Part shown: positions 25,933 to 35,878 of the stretch, piece after piece | Numbering within the stretch: the first letter of the stretch is position 1 | Layout: each line of letters opens with the position of its first letter | Source: Rhizobium deserti | Lineage (GTDB): Bacteria > Pseudomonadota > Alphaproteobacteria > Rhizobiales > Rhizobiaceae | Reading direction: 5' to 3' | Assembly: GCF_004358025.1 (NCBI RefSeq) | Contig: NZ_SMTL01000004.1 | Location: forward strand, 124,001-188,000 | Length of the DNA: 64,000 bases | Translations under genes and position numbers: made by a program | The notes under the pieces: generated by a model | Database searches by the model: none | What the model was told of the DNA's origin: nothing | Seen by the model: only the letters and a program-made list of their open reading frames with translations

Positions 25933-27762
25933 TTATCCCTCCAGCTCCTCTCGCAGCATTTCCAGCTCTAGCCATTCTTCTTCCATCTTCACCAGGCTTT
26001 GCCGCAGTTTGTCCATTTCTGCAGCGAGCCTGTTAAACGTGGCCGGATCCTTAGTGAAGAGAGCGGGGTCGGCCATCTTCTTCTCCCGCAGCGCGATTTC
26101 CGCTTCGGCCTTGGCCATTTCCTTGGGCAGGTTTTCAAGGGCGAACTTCTGCTTGTAGGAGAGCTTGCCTCTTGCCTTCACGGTTTCACCGGCAGGAGCG
26201 CCGGTCTCGGTTCGCGCCTTTTCGGCTTTCTCGGCCTTGCGCCGTTCCTCAAGGGCACCCTTGCGCTGCACCAGCATATCGGTGTAGCCGCCGGCATATT
26301 CGATCCAGCGCCCGTCCGGTGCGTCGGGATTGGCCGGTGCTATGGTGGAGGTGACGGTGCGATCGAGGAAGTCGCGATCGTGGCTGACAAGAATGACAGT
26401 GCCGTTATAGCCCGCAACAATCTCCTGCAGGAGATCGAGTGTCTCGATGTCGAGATCGTTGGTCGGTTCGTCGAGGATCAGCAGGTTTGACGGCTTCGCC
26501 ATCATGCGGGCGAGCATCAGCCGGGCGCGCTCTCCGCCGGACAGGTTCCTGATCGGCGTCCTGATCTGCTCCGGCTGGAACAGGAAATCCTTCATATAGC
26601 CGGCGACATGGCGTTGCTCGCCGTTCACCAGCAGGGTCTCGCCACGTCCATCCGTCAGATAATGGGACAGGGTATCTTCGGGGTCCAGGTCTTCGCGCTT
26701 CTGGTCGAGCGTGGCGATTTCAAGATTGGTGCCCAGCTTCACCACGCCGGCATCCGGCGCAAGCTGGCCCGTCAGCATCTTCAGGAGCGTCGTTTTGCCT
26801 GCGCCATTGGGACCCACCAGACCGATGCGGTCGCCTCGATGCACCCGGATGGAGAAAGGCGCGACGATGGTCCGCTCCTCGTAGCCCTTGGTGATGTCTT
26901 CGGCTTCGATCACAAGCTTGCCGGATTCGCGCCCCTCGGTAATCTGGGCCTGGACCGTGCCCTGCGGTCCCTTATGGCCGCGGTAGCTGGAGCGCATCGT
27001 CTGCAATTCGCTGAGCCGGCGCATATTGCGCTTTCGCCGCGCCGTGACGCCGTAGCGCAGCCAGTGCTCTTCGCGCTCGATGGCTTTGCCCAGCTTGTGC
27101 TGTTCCAGCTCTTCCGCTTCCAGCACTTCGTCGCGCCAGACCTCGAAATGCGAGAAGCCGCGGTCGAGCCGGCGTGACGTGCCGCGATCCAGCCAGACAG
27201 TGGCAGTCGAGACCCGCTCAAGGAAACGTCTGTCATGCGAGATGACCACGAGGGCGCTTTTGGTTTTGCGCAATTCCTCTTCCAGCCATTCGATGGTCGG
27301 CAGGTCGAGATGGTTGGTCGGCTCGTCGAGCATGAGGATGTCGGGTTCGGGCGCCATGACGCGGGCAAGTGCGGCGCGACGTGATTCTCCACCCGACAGG
27401 GTGTTGGGATCTTCCTCGCCACTCAAGCCTAGATGCTCGAGCAGATAAGTAACGCGATAGGGGTCGTCATTCGGCCCAAGGCCGGATTCCGCATAGGCCT
27501 GAACGGTAGCGTAGTGGGCAAAATCGGGTGCCTGTTCCAGATAGCGGATGGTGGCATTCGGATGCCGGAAAACTTCTCCCGACTGGGGCTCCACCATACC
27601 CGCGGCAATTTTCATCAGCGTCGATTTGCCAGAACCGTTGCGACCGACGAGGCAGATGCGGTCGCCCGGTCCTACCTGCAGGCCGGCGCCCGCGAGGAGC
27701 GGGGCTCCGCCGAAGCTCAGGAAGATGTCGTCGAGTTTCAGGATTGGGGGCACCAAGGTCAA
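25933..27762 (-). CDS. uup: ABC-F ATPase, Uup type
   Basis: The 609-residue soluble protein has two ABC domains (Walker A GRNGSGKS near 40 and GPNGAGKT near 318, signatures LSGGE in both, Walker B LMLDEPTNHLD and LILDEPTNDLD) joined by an ABC-F linker, and a C-terminal Lys/Glu-rich coiled coil from about 520. That tail distinguishes Uup from EttA or YbiT. Such proteins act on the ribosome or on branched DNA intermediates. It overlaps the end of the thiamine pyrophosphokinase gene by four bases and so is the second gene of that unit. Confidence 0.88.
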   Translation of the reverse strand: MTLVPPILKLDDIFLSFGGAPLLAGAGLQVGPGDRICLVGRNGSGKSTLMKIAAGMVEPQSGEVFRHPNATIRYLEQAPDFAHYATVQAYAESGLGPNDDPYRVTYLLEHLGLSGEEDPNTLSGGESRRAALARVMAPEPDILMLDEPTNHLDLPTIEWLEEELRKTKSALVVISHDRRFLERVSTATVWLDRGTSRRLDRGFSHFEVWRDEVLEAEELEQHKLGKAIEREEHWLRYGVTARRKRNMRRLSELQTMRSSYRGHKGPQGTVQAQITEGRESGKLVIEAEDITKGYEERTIVAPFSIRVHRGDRIGLVGPNGAGKTTLLKMLTGQLAPDAGVVKLGTNLEIATLDQKREDLDPEDTLSHYLTDGRGETLLVNGEQRHVAGYMKDFLFQPEQIRTPIRNLSGGERARLMLARMMAKPSNLLILDEPTNDLDIETLDLLQEIVAGYNGTVILVSHDRDFLDRTVTSTIAPANPDAPDGRWIEYAGGYTDMLVQRKGALEERRKAEKAEKARTETGAPAGETVKARGKLSYKQKFALENLPKEMAKAEAEIALREKKMADPALFTKDPATFNRLAAEMDKLRQSLVKMEEEWLELEMLREELEG

Positions 27763-28409
27763 GCTCCGGAAAAGTCGTAGGGACGTGCAAGGATCATCGC
27801 CTTGCCTTCCCTCAAATGAAATTCTACAGGCCCTTCCGCAACATTGGAGACCGTGCGGGAAGAACCGTATGGCAAGGAAAAGCCAGCGAGCGGGTAGCGC
27901 GCCCCGGTGATATCAAGACCATCCAGAGCGGAGAAACCAATCACCGAAAACAAGGATCCCTTCGGCAGGTCGATCGTCCTGCTGCCAGGAAGCAAGGGTG
28001 TTGCCTCCTCCTCTCCGGAGGTCAGCAGGATGTCAAACCCGTGTTCGGCCAGGCTCATGGCGTGGAAGAGGTGCTGCAGGGCATGGTCGCTTCTCTCTCC
28101 GCCGAGCGCCCCGACAAAGATCAGTCGGCTGGCGCCTTGCTCGATGGCTTCGGCCGTGGCGATCTCGCCGTCGGTCTCATTCTTGGCAGGAGGATAGGTC
28201 CGTTGCTCGACATTCGGCCAGCGGCTTGCAAGCGCTGCATCCGTCGAGTCGAAATCGCCCACCCACAGCTCCGGCTCGGCACCAAGAACTTCGGCGTGCC
28301 GCATGCCGCTATCGGCCGCGATGAAGCGGCTGCCTTGGAGTGCCTGCCTCAGGCGCTCGGTCGGCCGGACATCGCCCCCGAGCAGAATAGTGTAGGTGGA
28401 ATGGATCAT
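27759..28409 (-). CDS. Thiamine diphosphokinase
   Basis: This 216-residue enzyme transfers pyrophosphate from ATP to thiamine to make TPP. It carries the GDFDS motif (51-55), the NETDGEIA segment and ALGGERSDHALQHL, the catalytic and substrate loops of the family. It completes salvage begun by the ThiBPQ importer encoded 2.7 kb away. The ATG at 28409 gives a normal N-terminus (MIHSTYTILLGGDV); ATG 28439 would add ten residues. No riboswitch is visible upstream of this copy. Confidence 0.92.
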   Translation of the reverse strand: MIHSTYTILLGGDVRPTERLRQALQGSRFIAADSGMRHAEVLGAEPELWVGDFDSTDAALASRWPNVEQRTYPPAKNETDGEIATAEAIEQGASRLIFVGALGGERSDHALQHLFHAMSLAEHGFDILLTSGEEEATPLLPGSRTIDLPKGSLFSVIGFSALDGLDITGARYPLAGFSLPYGSSRTVSNVAEGPVEFHLREGKAMILARPYDFSGA

Positions 28410-28535
28410 GCGCATTGCCCATAGCGCAAAGCAGGACAAAAGGGAAAGCCGTCACTTCCGCCCGGCATGCTGGCCCAAGATGATTTTGCTGCCATTGACG
28501 CCAGCGGGAGCAAGGCTTATTTGAATTCCCGTAAA

Positions 28536-28590
28536 TCCGTGGTGATTTGGCCGGCCGGCTTGCAGCCACGTAAAAAAAGTCGCTAAAGGG
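28536..28590 (+). promoter_or_regulatory. SAM-II riboswitch (metA motif)
   Basis: CGTGG (28538-28542) pairs with CCACG (28566-28570) to close the aptamer, with the internal GTGATTTGGCC loop and the downstream AAAGTCGCTAAAGGG strand that forms the H-type pseudoknot around S-adenosylmethionine. This motif is typical of alphaproteobacterial metA and metX leaders and here lies 75 bases upstream of metA. Confidence 0.94.
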
Positions 28591-28616
28591 CCGCGAGAAG
28601 ATAGAGCTTCCCACGG

Positions 28617-28647
28617 GCCGGTTGCGATGTTTTGCCGCCGGCTTTTT
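28617..28647 (+). terminator. Possible attenuator between the SAM-II aptamer and metA
   Basis: GCCGG (28617-28621) can pair with CCGGC (28638-28642), followed at once by TTTTT (28643-28647), about 18 bases before the metA start. The stem is short and the loop is 16 bases, so strength is uncertain. Confidence 0.5.
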
Positions 28648-28665
28648 ACTTTGTTGGGTTAAGCC

Positions 28666-29586
28666 ATGCCGATCAAGATTCCCGATACTCTGCCCGCCTT
28701 CACCACCCTGGTTCAGGAGGGTGTCCGGGTCATGACTGAGACTGCAGCCGTGCGGCAGGACATTCGTCCGCTGCAGATCGGACTGCTCAATCTGATGCCG
28801 AACAAGATCAAGACCGAGTTGCAGATGGCGCGCTTGGTTGGTGCTTCGCCGCTGCAGGTCGAACTGTCGCTGGTTCGCATCGGCGGCCACAAGGCGAAGA
28901 ACACGTCCGAAGATCACCTCCTGTCCTTCTACCAGACATGGGAGGAGGTGAAGCACCGCAAGTTCGACGGTTTCATCATCACCGGTGCCCCTATCGAAAC
29001 GCTGCCTTATGAAGAGGTCAGCTACTGGGGCGAAATGCAGCAGATCTTCGACTGGACAGCAACGAATGTCCATTCCACCATGAATGTCTGCTGGGGCGCC
29101 ATGGCGGCGATCTATCACTTCCACAAGGTGCCGAAATACGAGCTGAAGGAAAAGGCCTTTGGTGTTTATCGTCACCGAAATCTCAGCCCGTCTTCCGTTT
29201 ATCTCAACGGGTTCTCGGACGATTTTCAGGTGCCGGTGTCACGCTGGACGGAAGTGCGCCGGGAAGATGTGGAGAAGGTCTCGGATCTGGAAATCCTGAT
29301 GGAGTCCGAGGAAATGGGGCTTTGCCTGGTGCAGGAGACGGCTGGACGGCGGCTCTACATGTTCAACCACGTCGAATATGATTCTACCTCGCTCGCCGAC
29401 GAATATTTCCGCGATGTAGAGGCCGGCATCCCGATCAAGCTGCCGCACGATTATTTTCCGCACAATGACGATACGCTGACTCCGCTCAATCGCTGGCGCG
29501 GCCATGCTCACCTTCTGTTCGGAAACTGGATCAACGAGATCTACCAGACGACGCCTTACGATCTGGAAAAGATCGGTCGCCCATAG
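28666..29586 (+). CDS. metA: Homoserine O-acetyltransferase (MetA type)
   Basis: The 306-residue enzyme activates homoserine for methionine synthesis. The catalytic triad is visible: Cys142 (NVCWGAMAA), His235 and Glu237 (FNHVEYDS). Residue 111 is glutamate (TGAPIETLP). In this family Glu111 selects acetyl-CoA whereas Gly111 selects succinyl-CoA, so the product should be O-acetylhomoserine even though the family is often named homoserine O-succinyltransferase. A SAM-II riboswitch precedes it. No clear Shine-Dalgarno is seen before the ATG. Confidence 0.94.
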   Translation: MPIKIPDTLPAFTTLVQEGVRVMTETAAVRQDIRPLQIGLLNLMPNKIKTELQMARLVGASPLQVELSLVRIGGHKAKNTSEDHLLSFYQTWEEVKHRKFDGFIITGAPIETLPYEEVSYWGEMQQIFDWTATNVHSTMNVCWGAMAAIYHFHKVPKYELKEKAFGVYRHRNLSPSSVYLNGFSDDFQVPVSRWTEVRREDVEKVSDLEILMESEEMGLCLVQETAGRRLYMFNHVEYDSTSLADEYFRDVEAGIPIKLPHDYFPHNDDTLTPLNRWRGHAHLLFGNWINEIYQTTPYDLEKIGRP

Positions 29587-29619
29587 CAGGGATCGGAATT
29601 TCCTGCCGATGACGTTGCG

Positions 29620-29649
29620 GGCCGCAAACAAATCAAGCAGTTTGCGGCC
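29620..29649 (+). other. Stable hairpin between metA and galM
   Basis: GGCCGCAAA (29620-29628) and TTTGCGGCC (29641-29649) form a perfect nine-base stem with a 12-base loop. No T-run follows. It could be a weak or Rho-assisted terminator or an mRNA 3' stabiliser ahead of galM. Confidence 0.55.
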
Positions 29650-29669
29650 TAGCATTTCGGGAGGACTTC

Positions 29670-30689
29670 ATGACGGCTCACCAACACGAGATCTTCGGGA
29701 CGACGGATAAGGGGGAGCCGGTTTATCGGGTGCGGATTGCCGGCGGCGGATTGACTGCCAACGTCATCACATGGGGCGCCGTGATCCAGGACCTTCGGCT
29801 TGAAGGGCACCAGCCGCCGCTCGTATTGGGTTTCGAGACCTTTGACCTTTATCCTCTTCATTCGCCCTATTTCGGCGCCACGCCGGGGCGATGTGCCAAT
29901 CGTATCGGCGACGGCCGCTTTGCCATGGATGGCAAGCAGTATCAGCTTCAGCTGAATGAGAATGGCGTTACCCATCTGCATGGTGGCCTCGATGGCCTGG
30001 GGCGCAGCAACTGGTCGATCGTCGACCATGCGCCGGACAAGGTGGTGCTCCGTATCACCGATCCCGATTGTCGTGCCGGTTATCCGGGCAACTGCACCGT
30101 CACGGCAACATACCAGCTGAAGGAACACGGCGTGCTGTCCGTGATCTACGAGTCGTCCACGGACGCGCCGACGCTCGCCAATGTCTGCCAGCATTCCTAT
30201 TTTAATCTCGACGGGCGCGAGGATGCGCTCAGTCACGACATCATGATAGCCGCAGACCATTTGGTTGCCGTCGATGACAGGCAGATCCCGACCGGAGAAT
30301 TGATGGCGGTCGCAGATACGCCGTTCGACCTGCGCGACATGGGCCCGATGAAGCGGTTCAAAGGGCCGGAACAGGTCCTCTTCGACCATAACTACTGCTT
30401 GTCACAGCAAAGGGTTGAAAAGCGTTCAGTGGCGCTCGCACGAAGCCTTCATTCAGGCGTGAGCCTCGAAGTACGGACCACGGAGCCGGGCGTGCAATTC
30501 TATGCCGGTTTCAAGGTGGATGTTGCCGTGCCAGGTCTGGAAGGACGCCAATATGGACCGTTCGCGGGCTTCTGCCTGGAAACGCAGATATGGCCGGACG
30601 CCGTCAACCATCCCGGCTTCCCGGACGCGGTCCTGCGCCCCGGGCAGGTGCTGCGGCAGGAAACGGACTATGTCTTTTCCAAAAACTGA
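29670..30689 (+). CDS. galM: Aldose 1-epimerase
   Basis: The 339-residue protein is a mutarotase that interconverts alpha and beta anomers of hexoses. It has the NRIGDGRF and THLHGG motifs of the active site, the second catalytic His in NVCQHSYFNLDG, and the FCLETQIWPDAVNHPGFP signature containing the general-base Glu. GGGAGGAC precedes the start. Neighbouring genes give no sugar-specific context, so the physiological sugar is open. Confidence 0.92.
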   Translation: MTAHQHEIFGTTDKGEPVYRVRIAGGGLTANVITWGAVIQDLRLEGHQPPLVLGFETFDLYPLHSPYFGATPGRCANRIGDGRFAMDGKQYQLQLNENGVTHLHGGLDGLGRSNWSIVDHAPDKVVLRITDPDCRAGYPGNCTVTATYQLKEHGVLSVIYESSTDAPTLANVCQHSYFNLDGREDALSHDIMIAADHLVAVDDRQIPTGELMAVADTPFDLRDMGPMKRFKGPEQVLFDHNYCLSQQRVEKRSVALARSLHSGVSLEVRTTEPGVQFYAGFKVDVAVPGLEGRQYGPFAGFCLETQIWPDAVNHPGFPDAVLRPGQVLRQETDYVFSKN

Positions 30690-30930
30690 TCGTCCCACTG
30701 CGCGCAAGAGCGCCGTCTCCAGCGAGGGCGCAGAACTTCTGCTTCCTGTATAGTATTCTGTAATTCCAGGTTGCGCTTCAGATTACCGTCTGCGCCAGGT
30801 AGTAACATCAAGCCGCAGGAAGAGCAGAGAGTGCATATTAGTTAAATAGCAACGTATTCCCGATAGTTTTTGTTTCGTATTTTCTTGCAGCTGCCGTGAG
30901 CTTTCAGCCGGCAGGAGTGTTGGGGGTAAC

Positions 30931-33057
30931 ATGCGAGACGTCACTATCCGAAAGCCGCTTTCCAGGCGGTTGACCATTATGGGCTTTGCTGCCGTTCTGT
31001 TTGCAGGAGGCGTGATTGGCGGGCTTGCCTGGGAGCGCCAGTCGGGAATGACGGAGCAGTCTTTCCAGACCGAACTCGATAGCGATCTCGCGGTTATTCA
31101 GGACGATATGGCAGCGCAGAAGCGCGCCGCATCGGCGCTCGCTTTAACCATTGCCTCGGAGCCGGAAGTCGCGCCTCTGCTTCTCGCAGGCGACCGTGCC
31201 GGCCTACTTGCTCGCTATTCTAACATGAAAGCCGTCAAGGAAACGAGCGGGCTCGAGATGATCACCTTCAGCAACGCCAATGCTGATGCGGTCGCTCGAG
31301 TGCATGATCCGGAAGTTTTCGGTGACAGCCTCAAGGCTCGCCGCAAAATGGTCAATTCTGCGCTGGCCGACGGCAAGCTTGTCGCCGGAGTTGAAACTGG
31401 ACGCACCGCCGTCAGCCTCTTCGCCACAGCTCCGGTCATCAAGGACGGTAAAGTCGTCGGCGTCGCCGATATTGGCCTGAAACTGGTGGATTCTTACTTC
31501 TCGCGATTGAGCAAGGCAGTCAACGCTAATGTTGCGCTGTATAGCAAGGGTGCTGACAAGTTCGACAAGCAGGCTTCAACCTATTCCGGAGAACCTATTC
31601 TCAAACCTGACGAATTGGCACAAGCCTATGAAAAGGGCGCATTCCGGCGCTATGCGGACATCGACGGCAAGAATTATGCAGTCGAGGCCGTGCCGCTTCT
31701 TGATTTCTCCGGCTCCAAGGTCGGTGTCCTGGAAGTTGCCTCCGATATTACCCCCCTGGTAGCAGCGAGCCGGCTTGCACTCTGGATTACCGGTTCGGGA
31801 ACCATTGTCGTATCTCTGCTGTCGCTGTTCGGCTTCCTCCTTTTTGCCCGCTCCCTCGGTGGCACTGTCCGCCGCCTTACCGATACGATGACAAAGCTTG
31901 CCGCCGGCGATCTGGGTGCCGAAGTCGCTGGTCAGGATCGTCAGGACGAACTCGGCGCCATGGCCCGCGCGGTGCAGGTCTTCAAGGAAGGTGCAGCTGA
32001 AAATGTCCGGCTCGAGCGTCAGACGGCCGAAGCCCGCGACGCACAGGAACGTCAACGCGATCGGCAGGCCTCCATCGACAATTCTAAGGCCGAAGATCTG
32101 CGTGCCTTCGTTCACGCCATCGAAGACGGTTTCAACCGGCTAGCGAGCGGAGATCTGACGGTACGGATGAACGGTGCGGTTTCCGCGGAATTCGAACCCA
32201 TCCGTGCAAAGTTCAACAGCTCCGTCAACAACCTGGAAGAAGCGATCGGTTCCGTCGTCGGCGCCGTTGGCACGATCCGGGCGGGCCTGCAGGAGATTTC
32301 CATTGCGTCCAACGATCTGGCCAAGCGGACAGAGCAACAGGCTGCAAGCCTTGAAGAGACGGTTGCGGCGCTGGGACAGGTAACCTCGGCAGTCAATGAG
32401 AGTGCCAGCGGCGCGGGCCGGGCGCAGGGTGTTGCAGCCCTCGCTCAGGAAAAGGCCCAACGTGGCGGCGAGATCGTCGCTGATGCGGTTGCCGCCATGG
32501 CCGCCATCGAGACGTCGGCCGAGCAGATCAACCGCATTATCAGCGTCATCGACGACATCGCCTTCCAGACCAACCTGCTGGCGCTGAATGCGGGTGTGGA
32601 AGCCGCCCGCGCGGGAGAGGCCGGCCGCGGATTTGCCGTGGTCGCGCAGGAAGTCCGTGGCCTTGCTCAGCGCTCCGCAGATGCCGCAAAGGAAATCAAG
32701 ACGCTGATTTCGACTTCGTCGGCGCAGGTGAAGCAGGGCGTCGATCTGGTAACTGCATCCGGACAGTCATTGGATGATATTGTCAGGGAAGTGGCGCAGA
32801 TGAGCGCTTTCGTGAACACGATCACATCCAGCACCAATGAACAGGCGACCAGTCTGAGGGAAGTAGCAGCCTCGGCCGACCAGATGGACAAGGTCACCCA
32901 GCAGAATGCAGCCATGGTGGAACAGACCACCGCCGCTGCCCAGAGCCTGACGCAGGAGACCGACAACCTCGCCGACATGATGGCGCGGTTCCAGACAGCG
33001 TCCGCAACGTCCTCTCACGGTTATGCCGCTGGAGGCTATCGGTCGCGCGCCGCCTGA
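30931..33057 (+). CDS. Methyl-accepting chemotaxis protein
   Basis: The 708-residue transducer has a first membrane helix at about 14-33, a periplasmic Cache-like sensor (about 35-275; [16 protein letters not shown] and the [18 protein letters not shown] strand), a second helix near 282-305, two HAMP-like segments (one after the helix, one near 395-435) and a signalling domain. The signalling tip is the conserved [24 protein letters not shown]. There is no C-terminal CheR-binding pentapeptide. It is an orphan receptor gene away from the che cluster; the ligand is unknown. A G-rich ribosome binding site (GTTGGGGGTAAC) precedes ATG. Confidence 0.92.
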   Translation: MRDVTIRKPLSRRLTIMGFAAVLFAGGVIGGLAWERQSGMTEQSFQTELDSDLAVIQDDMAAQKRAASALALTIASEPEVAPLLLAGDRAGLLARYSNMKAVKETSGLEMITFSNANADAVARVHDPEVFGDSLKARRKMVNSALADGKLVAGVETGRTAVSLFATAPVIKDGKVVGVADIGLKLVDSYFSRLSKAVNANVALYSKGADKFDKQASTYSGEPILKPDELAQAYEKGAFRRYADIDGKNYAVEAVPLLDFSGSKVGVLEVASDITPLVAASRLALWITGSGTIVVSLLSLFGFLLFARSLGGTVRRLTDTMTKLAAGDLGAEVAGQDRQDELGAMARAVQVFKEGAAENVRLERQTAEARDAQERQRDRQASIDNSKAEDLRAFVHAIEDGFNRLASGDLTVRMNGAVSAEFEPIRAKFNSSVNNLEEAIGSVVGAVGTIRAGLQEISIASNDLAKRTEQQAASLEETVAALGQVTSAVNESASGAGRAQGVAALAQEKAQRGGEIVADAVAAMAAIETSAEQINRIISVIDDIAFQTNLLALNAGVEAARAGEAGRGFAVVAQEVRGLAQRSADAAKEIKTLISTSSAQVKQGVDLVTASGQSLDDIVREVAQMSAFVNTITSSTNEQATSLREVAASADQMDKVTQQNAAMVEQTTAAAQSLTQETDNLADMMARFQTASATSSHGYAAGGYRSRAA

Positions 33058-33080
33058 TCCGGCACTCCGGGAATGCAAAC

Positions 33081-33108
33081 AAGCCGTCGGCTCTGGCCGG
33101 CGGCTTTT
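33081..33108 (+). terminator. Terminator of the chemoreceptor gene
   Basis: AAGCCGTCGG (33081-33090) pairs with CCGGCGGCTT (33097-33106) over ten pairs including one G-U, ending in a short T-run. Confidence 0.75.
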
Positions 33109-33201
33109 CATGTCTGGCAGCGGCATCCGCAAAGCGTCAGCAATTGCCGATACGGCGATGCCTCTTCTTTCGAAACGTCTTTAACTTCATCCTGGAGAAA
33201 C

Positions 33202-33276
33202 TGGAGCGGGCGAAGGGATTCGAACCCTCGACCCCAACCTTGGCAAGGTTGTGCTCTACCACTGAGCTACACCCGC
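33202..33276 (-). tRNA. tRNA-Gly (anticodon GCC)
   Basis: On the minus strand a 75-base cloverleaf begins GCGGGTGTAGCTCAGTGG, has anticodon stem-loop CAACCTTGCCAAGGTTG with anticodon GCC, the T-loop GGTTCGAATCC, and ends in an encoded CCA. The seven-base acceptor stem pairs GCGGGTG with CGCCCGC by Watson-Crick and one G-U. It stands alone, facing away from the ProX gene. Confidence 0.97.
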
Positions 33277-33543
33277 TCATAATCCACCGGTCCGTGGTAG
33301 TAAGCTGAACCGTGGGCCGCGGCTCATTGCCGGCGACGGGCGCTATATGGCCCAGACTTTTCCCGAATGCAACAGGGAAATGACGAAGGGCATGAAGAAA
33401 ATTTCGGACACCTTGTTCCTTCGGTCGCCCGGACAGCAACGCCACAAAGCGGCATCGGGGTTCACACCGTCCATCAGCGCCTTGGCCGTCGCCCAACTTC
33501 TGTTTATAGTCTTTGAGCCCACCAACCGAGCGTTTCCCAAAGA

Positions 33544-34053
33544 ATGACCAGCACCGCACCCAAAACTGCCGAGGATCTTTTTCGCTTCCTCGACAGCCTC
33601 CATATCCGCCATGTCACGAAAAACCACGCTCCGGTCTTCACGGTTGCCGAATCCGAAGGCCTTCGCGACGAGATTCCCGGCGGCCATACGAAGAACCTTT
33701 TCGTCAAGGACAAGAAGGACCAGTTTTTCGTGCTCACGGTCGAGGAGCGTGCGACGGTTGATCTGAAAACCGTTCACAAGGTGATCGGCGCCTCGAGCCG
33801 GGTGTCGTTCGGCAATCCAGAGAAGATGATGGAATATCTGGGCGTCGTGCCGGGTTCAGTCACCGTCTTCGGCGCGTTGAACGATATCGACGGCAGGGTC
33901 ACCTTCGTTCTGGATGAAGACCTGATGAAGCATGAAATCATCAACGGCCACCCGCTCTCGAACGACGCTACCACATCGATCGGTCGTGACGACCTTGTCC
34001 GCTTTCTCGAAGCAACCGGTCACAGAGCGCTTGTCTTGAAAGTGACGGACTGA
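33544..34053 (+). CDS. Prolyl-tRNA deacylase ProX (YbaK-type editing protein)
   Basis: The 169-residue protein belongs to the YbaK/INS family of free-standing editing domains that hydrolyse mischarged tRNA, Ala-tRNA(Pro) in ProX-type members. Visible family features are KNHAPVFTVAESEG near the start, GGHTKNLFVKDKK with the catalytic lysine in this loop, and the ending LNDIDGRVTFVLDEDL. It is a single domain with no synthetase fusion. It lies 57 bases before the cnoX gene and likely forms a unit with it. Confidence 0.88.
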   Translation: MTSTAPKTAEDLFRFLDSLHIRHVTKNHAPVFTVAESEGLRDEIPGGHTKNLFVKDKKDQFFVLTVEERATVDLKTVHKVIGASSRVSFGNPEKMMEYLGVVPGSVTVFGALNDIDGRVTFVLDEDLMKHEIINGHPLSNDATTSIGRDDLVRFLEATGHRALVLKVTD

Positions 34054-34110
34054 CATACGATCTTTGAGGCTTGAAAGCACAATAGAAGCAGGTTTCCGGG
34101 AGAACATCTC

Positions 34111-35085
34111 ATGAGCGGCAGCGACAATCCCTATGGCGGCTCCTATGGCGGGCAGATGAGTGCTTCGGCCAGTTATAATGCGGCGCCGGCTGCTTCCGGT
34201 CCTGCCGGCGGTTATGTGTCGGACACGAGCACGGCGACTTTTCCCAAGGATGTTATCGAGGAGTCGCGGCGCCAGCCTGTCCTCGTCGATTTCTGGGCTC
34301 CCTGGTGTGGTCCATGCAAGCAACTGACACCCGTGCTGGAGAAGGTCGTCAACGAGAGCCAGGGGCGGGTGAAGCTCGTCAAGATGAATATCGATGACCA
34401 CCCGTCCATTCCCGGCCAGCTCGGCATCCAGTCCATACCGGCCGTCATCGCCTTTCTCGATGGCCGGCCCGTGGATGGCTTCATGGGTGCCGTCCCGGAA
34501 AGCCAGATCCGCCAGTTCATCGACAAGGTCGCCGGTCCCGCTGGTGCCGACCAGGCAGCCGAGATCGAGGCGGTGCTTGGAGAGGCCGAAGCCCTTTTAA
34601 GCGACGGTGACATTCAGGGTGCAGCCCAGCTTTACGGCGCGGTGCTACAGGCGGATCCTGAGAATGCCAAGGCCGCGGCCGGCATGATACAGTGCCTGCT
34701 GGCCATGGGCGATACAGGCCGGGCCAGCCAGATGCTGGCCTCTCTGCCGGAAGATCTGGCCAAGGATCCGGCAGTGCAGGCCGTCGCCAAGAAGATCGAG
34801 CAGATCGAGGAGGCGGCAAAGCTGGGAGATCCGGCAGCCCTCGAGAGGCAGCTCGCCGCCAATCCGGACGATCACGACGCGCGTATGAAGCTCGCCAAGA
34901 TCTTCAGCGTCCAGGGCAATCGCGACCAAGCGGCGGATCACCTGCTGACCATCATGCGCAAGGATAGAAGCTTCGATGACGATGGCGCGCGCCGCCAACT
35001 TATCGAATTCTTCGAGATTTGGGGACCCAAGGACCCGGCCACGATCGCGGCTCGCCGTCGCCTGTCGTCCATCCTCTTTTCGTAA
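34111..35085 (+). CDS. cnoX: Thioredoxin-TPR chaperedoxin CnoX
   Basis: The 324-residue protein has a Gly/Ser-rich disordered start, a thioredoxin domain (about 40-150) with a complete WCGPC active site at 65-69, and a C-terminal tetratricopeptide region ending LSSILFS. In E. coli CnoX (YbbN) the CxxC is absent; the intact motif here means it should combine holdase activity with true disulfide reductase activity, as described for Caulobacter. It protects proteins from oxidative aggregation and hands them to GroEL. Confidence 0.9.
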   Translation: MSGSDNPYGGSYGGQMSASASYNAAPAASGPAGGYVSDTSTATFPKDVIEESRRQPVLVDFWAPWCGPCKQLTPVLEKVVNESQGRVKLVKMNIDDHPSIPGQLGIQSIPAVIAFLDGRPVDGFMGAVPESQIRQFIDKVAGPAGADQAAEIEAVLGEAEALLSDGDIQGAAQLYGAVLQADPENAKAAAGMIQCLLAMGDTGRASQMLASLPEDLAKDPAVQAVAKKIEQIEEAAKLGDPAALERQLAANPDDHDARMKLAKIFSVQGNRDQAADHLLTIMRKDRSFDDDGARRQLIEFFEIWGPKDPATIAARRRLSSILFS

Positions 35086-35191
35086 AGCGGATCAGTTGTG
35101 AAGGTGGAACCTTGCGTTCCTTCGGCATCGCTCCACATTACCCGGTAACAAACAAAGTTGCCGGGAAAGTGGTCTGGGAGGTGTCGGCCCG

Positions 35192-35869
35192 ATGCATGTG
35201 GGAAATGCGCGATATTTGAAGCGGGAAGATATTCCTGAAGCGGTGCCCATGTTTCCATTGACGGGTGCTCTGCTTCTTCCGGGCGGGCAATTGCCGCTGA
35301 ATATTTTCGAGCCACGCTATCTTGCGCTGTTCGACACGGCTTTAGCAGGCGACAGGTTGATCGGCATCGTGCAGCCTTCGCTGATGCAGAGCGAGGAGGC
35401 GGCTCAAGGTCTTCGGCCTGCGCTTTCGTCAGTCGGCTGCATCGGACGGATCACCTCCTTCGCTGAAACCGGAGACGGACGCTATATTACCTCGATCAGC
35501 GGCGTTTGTCGGGTGAGGCTTCTGGAGGAAGTGGGGGGCGGTCATCCCTTTCGGACCTTCAAGATAGCGCCGCTGATGGTCGACCTGTCGGCGGATGACG
35601 ATGAAGGCGCGGTCAACCGGGTCGAATTGCTGCGGGTCTTCCGTGCTTATCTTGATGCCAATAATCTGGAAGTAGATTGGGAAAGCATTGAGCGGGCCGG
35701 AAATCGGACGCTGGTCAATTCCCTGTCGATGATGTCGCCGTTCGGTCCGGCTGAAAAACAGGCGCTGCTGGAAGCGCCTGACCTGAAAACACGAGCCGAT
35801 ACCCTGATTGCAATCACTGAGATCCTGCTGGCTCGGGGGCCCAACGATACCGATACCATTCTTCAATAG
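35192..35869 (+). CDS. Lon N-terminal-domain protein
   Basis: The 225-residue protein consists of a LON substrate-binding domain only (VPMFPLTGALLLPGGQLPLNIFEPRYLALF near the start) without ATPase or protease parts. Such stand-alone domains are common in alphaproteobacteria; function is unproven, perhaps as substrate adaptors. GGGAGG lies ten bases before the start. It is followed nine bases later by the Trm112-like gene, and the cnoX gene lies 106 bases upstream, so the three may be one protein-quality unit. Confidence 0.88.
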   Translation: MHVGNARYLKREDIPEAVPMFPLTGALLLPGGQLPLNIFEPRYLALFDTALAGDRLIGIVQPSLMQSEEAAQGLRPALSSVGCIGRITSFAETGDGRYITSISGVCRVRLLEEVGGGHPFRTFKIAPLMVDLSADDDEGAVNRVELLRVFRAYLDANNLEVDWESIERAGNRTLVNSLSMMSPFGPAEKQALLEAPDLKTRADTLIAITEILLARGPNDTDTILQ

Positions 35870-35878
35870 GGGCAGATC

